A stretch of DNA of 64,000 nucleotides from Solicoccozyma terricola (Eukaryota > Basidiomycota > Tremellomycetes > Filobasidiales > Piskurozymaceae), in contig BCLD01000018.1 in NCBI GenBank assembly GCA_001600875.1, positions 272,084-336,083 of the forward strand, given 5' to 3'. The position numbers were made by a program, and so were the translations under genes. Position 1 is the first letter of the stretch. The number at the start of each line of letters is the position of its first letter. Under the pieces are notes generated by a model. That model searched no databases. It had not been told where the DNA came from and worked only from the letters and a program-made list of their open reading frames with translations. Below are positions 54,848-64,000 of the stretch, one piece after another.

Positions 54848-57800
54848 ATGGTGTATTCAAAGCACCGATTAGCTTGGCGGCAGACATGGGCTCTCTGTAC
54901 CAAGAATGCGTGAGCTGCGAGTCGATGAGGACCATGGACCAGAGGCTGACAGGTGTTACATCCCAGGATCGTGCTCAGTCGACACTGGATAGTGGGTGGA
55001 CAATCCACTACATGACACACATCTCTCCCAATCTGACCAGAACTTATCATATGTGACCCTCAGATCAACATCTTCCGGTGCCTGATTCTCCCCGTCGCTT
55101 ACGCCATCTTCTTCTCCAAGGCAACTGTCTTTTTCTCTGAGCATAACGAAGTGAGTTTCGGTGATGGATGGATCTGTTGACTTCGCGTTTATCCACAACC
55201 ACCCCTTCCAGCTGGGGCTTGGCTCTCCCACCCCAATCCGACCGCTCGATCCATATTTGAATGGCCTCAAACTCGTTTGGGTGCCACCTCCTGCGGCACT
55301 GTTAAATGATGCAGCGAACAACTTTGTCGAGGGTTTCATGAGCAAGGTGCTCTCCAGCTTAGACCCCAGTGCCCGGGTCGTCAGAATCGACAATGCCACC
55401 GATGTTGAGAATGAATGTCCGGAGAACTTTTCGCTACGGTCAGATTGCTTTGGGGCAGTGGTGATAGAGACGTTGCAGGAGGGTTCGGACGTGTTTGTAG
55501 GTGCACACATCGGGGAGGGCATTTGAGTGACTGAGGGCTGACGTTGTCTACAGGTGTACACCCTGCGAGGCGACGGTGGCAATGTCTACGTCAATGTCAA
55601 GGACCACAAAAGTGACCTTGAGACCAAAGTTTTGCCGCTGCAGTGGGCATTGGACTCGGTGAGCCTAAAGCATGAAGGAAAAAACTACCTTAAGAGATCG
55701 CTAATCCAAGAATTTCAGACCTTTCTGGCGACTCGGACTGGGAGCTCCCCACACACCCCTCAGGAGTGGCCGTTCACTCAAGAGAGCAATGCAGAGCAGG
55801 CCGAGTCGAACCGTCAATGTAAGCCGCACGATCCCGATCCATTGCTATGTCATGTGGACCTGGCTGATATGAAGGGTGTCTGTCAGTGTACTTGAGCGGT
55901 ATCAAGTGAGCTAGTTCCGTCCATGTCAGATCCCCGGCAGGAGCACTCAACTGGCTGCTTTCCTTCTCCCAGCTCTCTCATCGTTCTCGCTCTATTCCTC
56001 AATTTTCTTGGCGTTGTGTATCACTTGCGTGAGGTAGTGGTCGCTCGGACGAAGCTGTCGGGAGCTGACAGTATGGTCTTTCAGCGGGATCTATCGCATC
56101 TGAGCGTGCAGCCCAGCTCACCTCTCACATGGAAGCCATGGGACTGTTGAAAAGGGCAAAAATCATGTAAGAAGCATCTCGTCTCTGCGCGAGTCTGTGC
56201 TGACAATATATCGTAGATCCTGGCATTTTTCTATTTCTACTCTCTATCTACCTGGCGAGTAAAAAGATCACCATGATCGCATCCTGAATGTGAGCCACTG
56301 GCTGACACCTCTTATCTCACAGCATGGATCATCACTGCGGTCCTTTGGAAGACTTTCATCTTTTCAAAGACCAGCGCCGGCTTGATCATCGTATTCTTTC
56401 TCATCGTCGGTTGGTCACTAGCGAGTTGGACATTCCTCATAGCAGCCCCTTTCGCCAAAATCCCAACCTTGGCTGCGATATCAGGTGTGTTTACAATTCG
56501 CCCACTCTCACCAGTGTCACCGCTGATGCCATTCCCCTGCAGCCGTCTTCCTAGCAATCGTTTTCAACATTATGGCACTCATTGCCGGTGACGGCGTCGT
56601 CACATCGATCGTCTTGTCATTTATCTTCCCTCCGTCGATCTTTACGTTCATCATGAGACGGATAAGTCGATTCGAGCTTGACGGCCGAGGTGCAAGCTGG
56701 ACAGGCACTGTTGAAGGAACCCCACTGTCTATCATTGTCTTCATCGTCATTGCTATAGTGAGTCGAGCGTTGCAATTGCTACAGTAGCCCAGCTCACATA
56801 AGTCTCTTAGATCGACGCCATCATCTTCCCACTCCTTGCAATCTGGCTGGAAAAGCGTCTGTACGGTGTGAACCTTCCTGGACATCAGCGATGGTACCGA
56901 CGATGGACTTCGAAGCGACAAGTGGCATCTCTGGCCCCTTTACCGGACGATGTCGCAGTACGGTTGGAAGGTTTGTCGAAGACGTTCGTCTCCCGGTCTT
57001 GGTGGAGCTGTGGTGGCAGAGCGAGGAGAAACATCGCTATTGAAAGCCTCAGTCTGGACTTTCCTCGCGGTGTCATCACCGTCCTGCTGGGCCGTAATGG
57101 TTAGTTCGGTAGTCGTGAATTCCGGTCATATGGCTAATGTGAGCTGAGTATCAGGCGCTGCCAAGTCGACCACGCTAGGAATCATGTCGGGACTGCTTTC
57201 TGCAGATAGAGGTCAAATGCAGATGGGTGGCGGGGGACGTAAGCTCGGGATTGCTCCTCAGCAGAACGTCTTGTGGGATGAATTGACTTGCAGGCAGGTA
57301 AGTCAACCGCAATCGAACGATTGTCCAAGACTGACCCTTCTGATGGTTCTCCATCCAGCACATTACGTTATGGACTGCTCTGAAAGCGAAATCGAAGGAG
57401 GACATGGACCCTGTGGACGATCTCCTCGACCGTGCGGATCTTGCGGGAAAGAAGGGACGCTTGTCATCCGCACTCAGCGGGGGCCAAAAAAGGAAGTTGC
57501 AATTGGCTATTGCTCTCTGCGCGAGGAGTGAACGTAAGTCCACGTTCAGTCATTCATGGAGGGACACAGGTCTGATATGATGCTCCAAAGTCCTTGCCCT
57601 GGACGAAGTTACGACTGGGTGTGACCCATTGTCCCGACACGCTTTATGGAAGGTCATTCTGGGCTGCAAGGGTCGGGCTACTGTGATATTGACAACGCAT
57701 TGTGAGTCACTTGTGTACTCATTTCGTGTCATGACCTAACGTTCCTGAATCCCTCTGTCAGTCTTGGACGAGGCCGACATCCTCGGTGATCAAATAGCCA

Positions 57801-60800
57801 TTCTCAAGGCCCCCGGGAGACTTCTAGGTATGGATAGCCCAACGGCGTGGAAGACGGGCAAGTTCAGCGAAGGCTATTCGATCAAGGTGTCGTCTCCGGA
57901 ACCTCAAGACGTCCTGGAGCCTGGTCTGGTGTCCGCTATTGTCAAAGTCGTGCCAAAATTACACATCTCCCGGCCGAGACCAGGGGAGCTGGTCGTATGG
58001 CCTTTGAAAACCGAGTTGGAAGTGGCACAAGTTCTCCAAACAATCTCACAGGCCCACCCTGCGTCTACGTTGCAATACGACGTACAGTCAACGTCGTTGG
58101 AAAGCGTCTTTCTCGCTGTCACACAGGACGAGGAAACTTTGGCTGTCGTGGATTCTAAGGAGGGAATGGGACAAGTAGTTTCGGCTGTCCCGTCAGGCTC
58201 TTCGACCAAGGATCTGGATGTCGCTCGGCGTGGCACCGATTTCGCTCTGAGCACAGAGATCCTTACTCTTAGCTCCGGTCGCGCCATCAGTCTTGCAGCT
58301 CAAGCTCTAGTCATCGCCATCAAGCGCTTTATGACATTACGAAGGACGTATCTCATGCCTCTTATTGGCATCGTGATGGTCTGTTGCGCATCACTTATTC
58401 CAACCGGGTTTATCAAGACTCGCAATCAGACCTGCGCTCGTATATACGTGACTTCCACCGTGAGCATAGCTTGTGCTCAGAGGAGAATGTCCCGCTAATC
58501 CTCTGTACTGCTTCCAGTCCGTTCCTCTGACCCTTCCTCTGACGCAGTTTCGCAACGACTCCCTTGTAGTGGCCCCGGGTAGCATTTTACAATCTCTACA
58601 GGGATCATCCGTGTTGCAGCACCCGAATAATGTCACCGCTCTTGATTCGGGGTCCGCTTTCAACCAATATATCGAGAACACGTACCGTAATTTGAGCTAT
58701 GGCGGCTTGAGCATCGACCAACAGTCCGGCGTGCTGATAGCTTACGAGGTGAGCTCGTGACTGGGAGTCTCCAACGATTCATCGTTGACATCGTGGAAAA
58801 TAGGCAGGCAGTCTGTCAAATGCCGGGCTATCACTGCTCAATCTGGCCAGCAACATCCTCTTGAATGAGGCTACAGGTTCGACGGGCTATAATATTATAT
58901 CGTCTTATTCATACTTTGCTGGTGAGGTCACCGCATCGCTAGCACTTCTAGCCGAAGACACTCACCGATAACGTTACTCAACAGTAATCGATTTCAGCTC
59001 GCTCTTTCAGGCTATCAAATTCCTGGCATTCTACAGCCTGGGTTTCGCATGTTTCGCTGCATTCTTCACCTTGAGCCCCACTGCAGAGAGAAGGCTTGGC
59101 GTCAAGTCCAACCTCTTCGCTAATGGGGTGCGCCCGATCGCATATTGGTCGGGACAGCTTCTCGCAGACTTCTGGGTGTTCACCCTGGCGTCTGTGATCG
59201 TCACAGTAGCCTTGGCAGTCATAACGAAGGGTCAATTCAATGGCATGTAAGTTATACCGTCGCCTTTGCACTTGTGGCGGGATATTGACATTAATGACCC
59301 AGTGCATTGCTATGGCTGTGCATGGAATTGTATGGGGTCGCAGGAGCGCTGTTCGCCTACACGTTCAGTCTATTCCTCTCTTCGTCTCTGGCAGCCTGGG
59401 CAATCGTCGCAGGCTGGAACGTCATATGGTTTCTTCTCTACCTCGCCGCGGATCTACTTCTACTCACCTATGACAAGAGTGCCAACGCGGGCAAGCACCT
59501 TACCGTAGTATATTTCACCATGGGAATCATCTCTCCGGTGATCCCCCTCATCCGTGCAGCTCTGGTGTCTCTCAACGTGTTCTCTCTGCTCTGTGACGGT
59601 TTGGGTAACAGGACATCTGCACCATACAGTTCCATGACACAATTCGGGGGTCCGATTCTATATCTTTGCCTTTGGATTATCGCTTGCTTTGTTATTCTGG
59701 TCTACGTCGACTCGGGTCGACCGGTGTCCCGGTGGGTAGGCAAAGGGCAGCGTGTGACCGACCAGGAGTCGAGTGTGGAGTCGGACGTTGGGACCGACGT
59801 AGATGCAGAGAGAAAAATGGTCGCTGCGTCTGGTTCTGACCTCAGAGTTGAAGGGCTGTACAAAGCGTACGGACGAGAAACAGCGGTGCGGAACGTCACC
59901 TTTCAAGTGAATGCTGGCGAGACTTTTGCTCTGATTGGGCCGAATGGAGGTGTGTGGAAACTGGGGACCATTTTAAACGCTCACGCTCACCGTTTTTGTT
60001 GTATAGCTGGCAAAACTACGACCCTGTCCTGCATTCAAGGCCTGTTGAGCCCCACATCTGGTGATATCTTTTTGCGTGGACACTCGATCGTAGACGAACG
60101 CAACGCAGCGTAAGCCTTGATGATACGCGACCCAAGTGCAACCAAACCTAACACATGGCCTGGCCTGTTCAGCCGAGCTTCTATTGGCATTTGCCCTCAA
60201 ATCAATCCCTTTGACGACATGAGTGTTCGAGATCATCTCTATCTTTACGGCTTGTGAGTATTCGCGGAAACTGCCAGGTAATTAAAGCACCTGATAAGTA
60301 GCCTTAACAGACTGAAGGGTGTCAAGAAATCGGATCTGAAGGTGGACATTAGAACGTTGATCGCAAAGACCGGCTTAACACCATATCAAAAGCTGAGAGC
60401 CGGTGAGCTATCGGGCGGTAACAAGGTAAGTGACTTCTAGCTTATATGAAACGACACTATGCGCTGACACCAACTACCTGCAGCGCAAACTATGTCTTGC
60501 CATTGCGATGATGGGCTCGCCGCCAATCCTGCTCGTCGACGAATTCTCGTCCGGTGTAGACAGGTATGTCGTTGGCCAGCGTATCTCAGTGAGCATCAGG
60601 CTGAGCCAGCGATTCCCTTCCAACAGTTACAGCCGCAGGGAGAATTATGCTTTGGTAAGACCCATGCTATATGCGAGTTAGCCTAAATGTTGAAGCTGAC
60701 ACTCGTCTTACATAGCTCAAGGCTATGACTACGGATAAGGCCGTCATCTTCACCACTCGTATGTCTTGACGTGCGTGGGCACCACAAAAATCATCCCTGA

Positions 60801-61352
60801 TTCAATGACTACTTCTCACAGATTCGATGGAGGAGGTCGAAGCTATGGCAGATCGAGTCGGCGTTTTGGCGGAGCGCTTACTGGGTATGTATCAAAAACC
60901 CTTCACCAGCGAACAGCCCGTTAACAGCCTTTCTGTCTCGTTAGCCATCGGATCGGTAGACCAGCTGAAGCGCAGATTTTCAAGCTTTGAAATTCACCTC
61001 ACGTCTGACAAGGTGAATGAGTGCCTTGAATTCGTCACGACATCCTTCCCTGGGGCACGAAAGATGCTGCAATCTGCGTCTCGGTTTGAGGTTCCCGTTG
61101 AAGATGGAAGTATCGCCCATCTATTCGCGGTGATGGCAGAAGCGAAGGAGCGGCTGAATATAAAGGATATGACTATACAGAGGTGAGTTTGATACTCGGC
61201 CTGCATTGCCGCCCTCGGCTGACTCGAGTATGGTTTGCCGCAGAATGAGCATGGAAACGACATTTATAAAGATTATTGAACAATTTGGTGTGCGCGAGGA
61301 AGGAGAGGGGGATTTAGCGCCAAAGAAAAGACGCCGATGGAGATGTGGATGA
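54848..61352 (+). CDS. Full-length ABCA-type ABC transporter
   Basis: About 1595 aa from 29 exons, all frame-consistent: 54848-54909, 54967-54991, 55064-55150, 55212-55496, 55554-55658, 55719-55818, 55930-56028, 56085-56166, 56217-56254, 56323-56484, 56543-56757, 56811-57099, 57155-57297, 57359-57533, 57591-57701, 57762-58459, 58518-58748, 58804-58921, 58985-59246, 59303-59949, 60007-60109, 60172-60253, 60311-60425, 60484-60563, 60633-60654, 60716-60758, 60822-60884, 60945-61182, 61244-61352. The order is TMD1-NBD1-TMD2-NBD2, and the first loop of each TMD is large, as in the ABCA lipid-transporter branch. NBD1: GRNGAAKSTT (imperfect Walker A), Q-loop GIAPQQNVLWDEL, LSGGQKRK, LALDEVTTGCD, TTHFLDEAD. 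NBD2: GPNGAGKTTT, GICPQINPFDDM, ELSGGNKRK, LLVDEFSSGVD, TTHSMEE, all canonical. The intron after exon 9 has a GC donor. ABCA genes are absent from S. cerevisiae. Substrate unknown, probably lipid. Confidence 0.9.
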
Positions 61353-61465
61353 TCAAATTTATGTCACTTGTGTGTGTGTACATCGTAGGCATTTCGATTA
61401 GCATTGGTCTGCAGGTGATCAATTGGTCTTGGCATTGGCAGGGATAGACTGTGATCAAGTTGAAT

Positions 61466-62076
61466 TCAGACCTTGAAACAGACCTGCACTTGAAAGACTA
61501 CTCACATCCTTCAACCCTTCGAGGAAACCAATCAGACCATCGAGCTGGTCTTTGGCAAAGGACTGAACCTGTTAGGGTGATGTCGTGCGTCAGCCAGTGA
61601 CCACTTACCCGCGGCAGACCAAAAGATTACGCTTCTCGCCTTTGCTATCTGCTCAGCTCGAGCCTCGGTGACTTCGCCTCGCTTACGATCCTCTGCGCTG
61701 AAAGCGAACCCTCGGTATTCTTCGGGGACCTGCCTGGAAGTGACAGGACTGGTCTTTGGCGAATGACAAGCCACCGGCGCCGCCTTTGTTTCTTCTGATT
61801 GCGGCGCCGGAAGAGCATGGTAGGGTGATGCCCAGTGTATCCGACGCTCTCGATGCTCTGACGAGCGGTGATACCATGTAGCGACACCTGCTCCAAGGAT
61901 GAACTGTTTGAAATGGTGATGACATTGTGGTCAGCTCGAGTCGACAGCGGAGTACGAAGGTAACTGACCCAGAAGAGGCGGAAGGGAGGCCTGCGACCGT
62001 ACCTAGCTCCGTTGAACATGACTTGTGGCTGTGGAATGTTTTGTGGGTAGTGTGTGTAGGATGAGAATGTTTGCAT
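61466..62076 (-). CDS. Small single-pass membrane protein, unknown
   Basis: About 153 aa from exons 62076-61969, 61903-61631, 61568-61506 and a last 18-nt exon at 61483-61466. One transmembrane helix (RPPFRLFWFILGAGVATWY) is formed across the exon 1/2 join near residue 30. After it comes a polar, Ala/Glu/Arg-rich segment predicted to be helical (RGEVTEARAEQIAKARS) and then VQSFAKDQLDGLIGFLEGLK. The intron 2 donor is uncertain. The strong GTAAGT a few bases on would give a different, less natural ending; the GTAATC donor keeps the amphipathic helix. Topology (short N terminus, one helix, helical tail) would suit a mitochondrial or ER membrane protein, and it diverges from mitofissin. That is only suggestive. 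Confidence 0.6.
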
Positions 62077-62364
62077 GGTGCGTGGCTGGGTGGGTGGGTG
62101 AGTGGTAGGGGTTAGACGAGGCCGAGCAGAGTTCTGTATAAGTACGTGTGGGGACGAGTCGTCGAAGACCACCTCACCTCTGTGCCGGGAGGCCGCGTTC
62201 ACATTAGACAGGTTGTCGCCACCGCCACCGCCACCGCCACCGCCGCCGGACTTGCCACGTCAGCGCACAGCATCCCCGGAGCCGCGACGCTCGCTCACTC
62301 GCCCCGGCGATGTTTGCTGCTCAAACCTCATTCAATCCTCCTCCATCCCATACCCTCGCCCAGC
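62077..62364. promoter_or_regulatory. Bidirectional promoter of the small membrane protein and ATG44
   Basis: 288 nt between divergent ATGs. Contains a CCACCG/CCGCCG repeat (62217-62247) that is plausibly within the ATG44 leader. Confidence 0.5.
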
Positions 62365-62775
62365 ATGGGTCTACTCGGCAAGATGGTGCATATCGGCATC
62401 GACGCAGTCCTCATCTCGACGGTGCTGTCGGGAATTAAACGGAGCACGGGACTGACGTGAGTTCCGCTTAACGCTTGTGGAGATCTCACGGCACTTACGA
62501 TGCCTTGCCGTGTAGGGTTGCCTTGGAACTGATACCCAACAAGGATCTAAGACGTGAGTATGTGTCCTGTGCCTACATCAATACTCTCATTAAACCAGTG
62601 TGTTTATCACAGAACTGGTCAACTCGTATCTCGAGCTCGGAGAGTACACCTTTGACTTTGTTGTCGTTTTCCTTGGGGTGTGTTGTGATTCCAGCACGGT
62701 TGATTGGTCTCTGTACTGACGGAACATTTCTTCTGAATCTTCAAGCGCTCCTCTACCTTTAAGCGAGTCAGATAA
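62365..62775 (+). CDS. ATG44: Mitofissin Atg44 (DUF1748 family)
   Basis: 74 aa from four small exons (62365-62456, 62516-62553, 62613-62676 give or take 1 nt, 62746-62775). DUF1748 proteins, now called mitofissins, act from the intermembrane space to split mitochondria for mitophagy. The match is over the whole length: HIGIDAVLISTVLSGIKRST, then GLTVALELIPNKDLRQLVNS and YLELGEYTFDFVVVFLG, ending SSTFKRVR. Size (about 70-75 aa) fits. All junctions follow GT-AG and keep the frame; the spliced total is 225 nt. Confidence 0.9.
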
Positions 62776-63010
62776 TGACAGATATACCCCTTCATCCGCC
62801 ACATCCGCTTCTCGTAAACCGACATTTAACACATATCCGAGGGGAGGGAAAGGTTCTTCCATCCTTCCACCAGCACCTTGCGTCGAGGCTCTGCAATCAG
62901 CTGCGAAACATCGCACTGTAGCGTACTGTAGTGGTATAAAGAATCACAGAGACAGAATAATGATTGTATACAGAGATGTTTGGAAATAATCGAGAGTGTA
63001 ATACAATGCA

Positions 63011-63069
63011 ACCCCCCCCCCCCCCCCCGCCCCCCCCCCCCCCTACCAAAAAACCCCCCCCCCCCCCCC
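63011..63069. repeat. Two poly-C tracts, 3' flank of ATG44/COA6
   Basis: C runs of about 10-17 nt interrupted by single G, T or A bases, in the short region between the convergent ATG44 and COA6 genes. Such runs are error-prone in sequencing. If real, the minus strand has strong G-quadruplex potential. Confidence 0.85.
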
Positions 63070-63152
63070 TGCAGACCAGCCCTTATGCCAAAGTAGCGCC
63101 AGTCGTCTCCGAGTTGCGACCCAATTGTACTGGCTAGCCATTCGCTTCTATT

Positions 63153-63716
63153 CTACCTTCCCTTTGCTGCTGCATTCGCTGCACGGTCCCTCTCTGCTGC
63201 TTCGATTGTAAGTCGCTGGCGTATCTCGAGAATTCTTCGTTTATTAAAGTATTCAACCTGGTGTAACGGGGGAGTAGTGAGAGGTCAGCGTCTTCTGAAG
63301 AGATTATATCCAGAGACATTCTTGGAGAGCTTTAGACCATCATCTCAAATCAAAATTATCCGTGTGCTTGTCTGTGCCTTCAAGCATGTCCAAAGCAAAG
63401 AGCGAAACAAGAGCACGACACGGGCGAGCACCTTCCAAAAATGTAGACGGCACCTTCCCAAACGTAGAAGCTCGCCGTGTCGGCTCCCTACCCTTGATAA
63501 AGAGGTCTATCTTCAACCAAAATATCAACCCACCCAGCTGCGAGGACACTCCTGCTCGTACTTCTCCCGCTCCGACGAACACTTGCCCTTCCCACTCTCC
63601 TGATACTCTGGTGGAATGTCGACCTTGCCGATGTTCAGACACTGGAAAAAGGCGTCACGTGCGGTCCAGCATTTGTCTCGACCTTCCCTGGTGAGGGCTG
63701 CTGGTGCTGTGGACAT
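63153..63716 (-). CDS. COA6: Cytochrome c oxidase assembly factor Coa6 (Cox6b-like, twin CXnC)
   Basis: About 95 aa from exons 63716-63534 and 63258-63154. Coa6 is an intermembrane-space thiol reductase and copper-chaperone partner for cytochrome oxidase. The helix pair shows CWTARDAFFQC (CX9C) and, after GK, CSSEREKYEQEC (CX10C), with the conserved LNIGKVDIP between them. Exon 2 adds VEYFNKRRILEIRQRL, the family's C-terminal helix, ending in an Ala/Arg-rich tail. The intron is about 275 nt, long for this window; exon 2 begins in phase 0. The start is the only sensible ATG (MSTAPAALTR). It converges on ATG44, another mitochondrial gene. Confidence 0.92.
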
Positions 63717-63981
63717 GGTGGATGGTTGAGTGGACGGGTGTAGGGCGAGGAAAGGATCGACCCGGGATCGAGGTGGTCAGCTTGCGGGGTTAAACACGTC
63801 AAAAGCTACCATTTCCCATAATTTCCATAATTTCCATAATTTCCCATAATTTTCCCTTCCGCGGTGCGGGGTGACTAACCGCCCGGTGGCGACCAGATGG
63901 CTCGAAATAGGATCGGCCGATAGATCAGCAAGCATCTGTTCGCACAGTCACCGTAGCAGTCACCAGTTGACAACACACAGC
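63717..63981. other. Intergenic with short TTTCCATAA-type direct repeats
   Basis: Between COA6 and a possible next gene. At 63811-63858 there are four to five direct repeats of a CCATAATTT-like unit, making an AT-rich patch in otherwise GC-balanced sequence; a promoter element or simple slippage product. Confidence 0.55.
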
Positions 63982-64000
63982 ATGCCAGTCCGACCAACAG
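63982..64000 (+). CDS. Possible start of a gene running off the window
   Basis: An ATG at 63982 opens MPVRPT in the last 19 nt, following a CA-rich leader (CAACACACAGC). Too short to identify; reported because the divergent arrangement with COA6 and the leader look natural. Confidence 0.3.

Overview
The window is nuclear DNA of a fungus, most likely a basidiomycete yeast of the Tremellomycetes (Cryptococcus/Kwoniella-type). The evidence is compact, intron-dense genes whose introns are mostly 45-90 nt, with GTGAGT/GTAAGT donors, CTGAC-like branch points and CAG/TAG acceptors. Low-complexity Ser/Pro/His tracts are common, and the genes are fungal housekeeping orthologues. The lineage is an inference from gene style, not from a database match. 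I rebuilt the spliced genes by hand, using reading-frame continuity and family motifs. Exon ends may be off by 1-2 nt in a few places.

Left block (1-25.4 kb), nearly all on the minus strand. A partial RCH1/SLC10A7-type carrier is followed by a long disordered protein with an SxIP-like motif and an unknown protein. Next come a membrane-anchored alpha/beta hydrolase, a BSD-domain (Dos2-like) protein on the plus strand, the PI4P 5-kinase MSS4, the P4-ATPase NEO1, a CDC1/TED1-type metallophosphoesterase and a His-rich unknown protein. The lipid kinase, flippase and CDC1/TED1 genes all act on the endomembrane/plasma-membrane axis, but nothing shows that they are co-regulated.

Middle block (25.4-42 kb). 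A low-complexity intergenic stretch leads to a bHLH factor whose intron carries an 8-N assembly gap. It converges on CTNNBL1, a spliceosome-associated ARM protein. CTNNBL1 shares a bidirectional promoter with an RBM42-like RRM protein that contains a 9-nt microexon. Then come a CHK2/RAD53-type FHA kinase, about 2.2 kb with no recognisable gene, an acidic unknown protein, and the coenzyme A enzyme CAB2.

Right block (42-64 kb). This holds NUP192 (15 exons), a KCH-type potassium channel, RPL2 (uL2), a 29-exon full-length ABCA-type transporter, a small membrane protein, the mitofissin ATG44 (DUF1748 family) and the copper chaperone-like COA6. A possible further gene starts in the last 20 bases.

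Most unusual signal. The long first introns of CAB2 (438 nt) and KCH (446 nt) each contain a roughly 190-200 nt array of degenerate 22-36 nt units built on GCGAGCGNAGCGAGC. Both arrays lie in the sense orientation, and I see them nowhere else in the window. The KCH intron also uses a GC donor (GCGAGT), and an identical GCGAGT donor occurs in the ABCA gene. Other oddities are several microexons (6, 9, 13, 20, 25 and 27 nt), a degenerate Walker A in NBD1 of the ABCA protein, and a GNQD in place of GNHD in the CDC1/TED1-type phosphoesterase.
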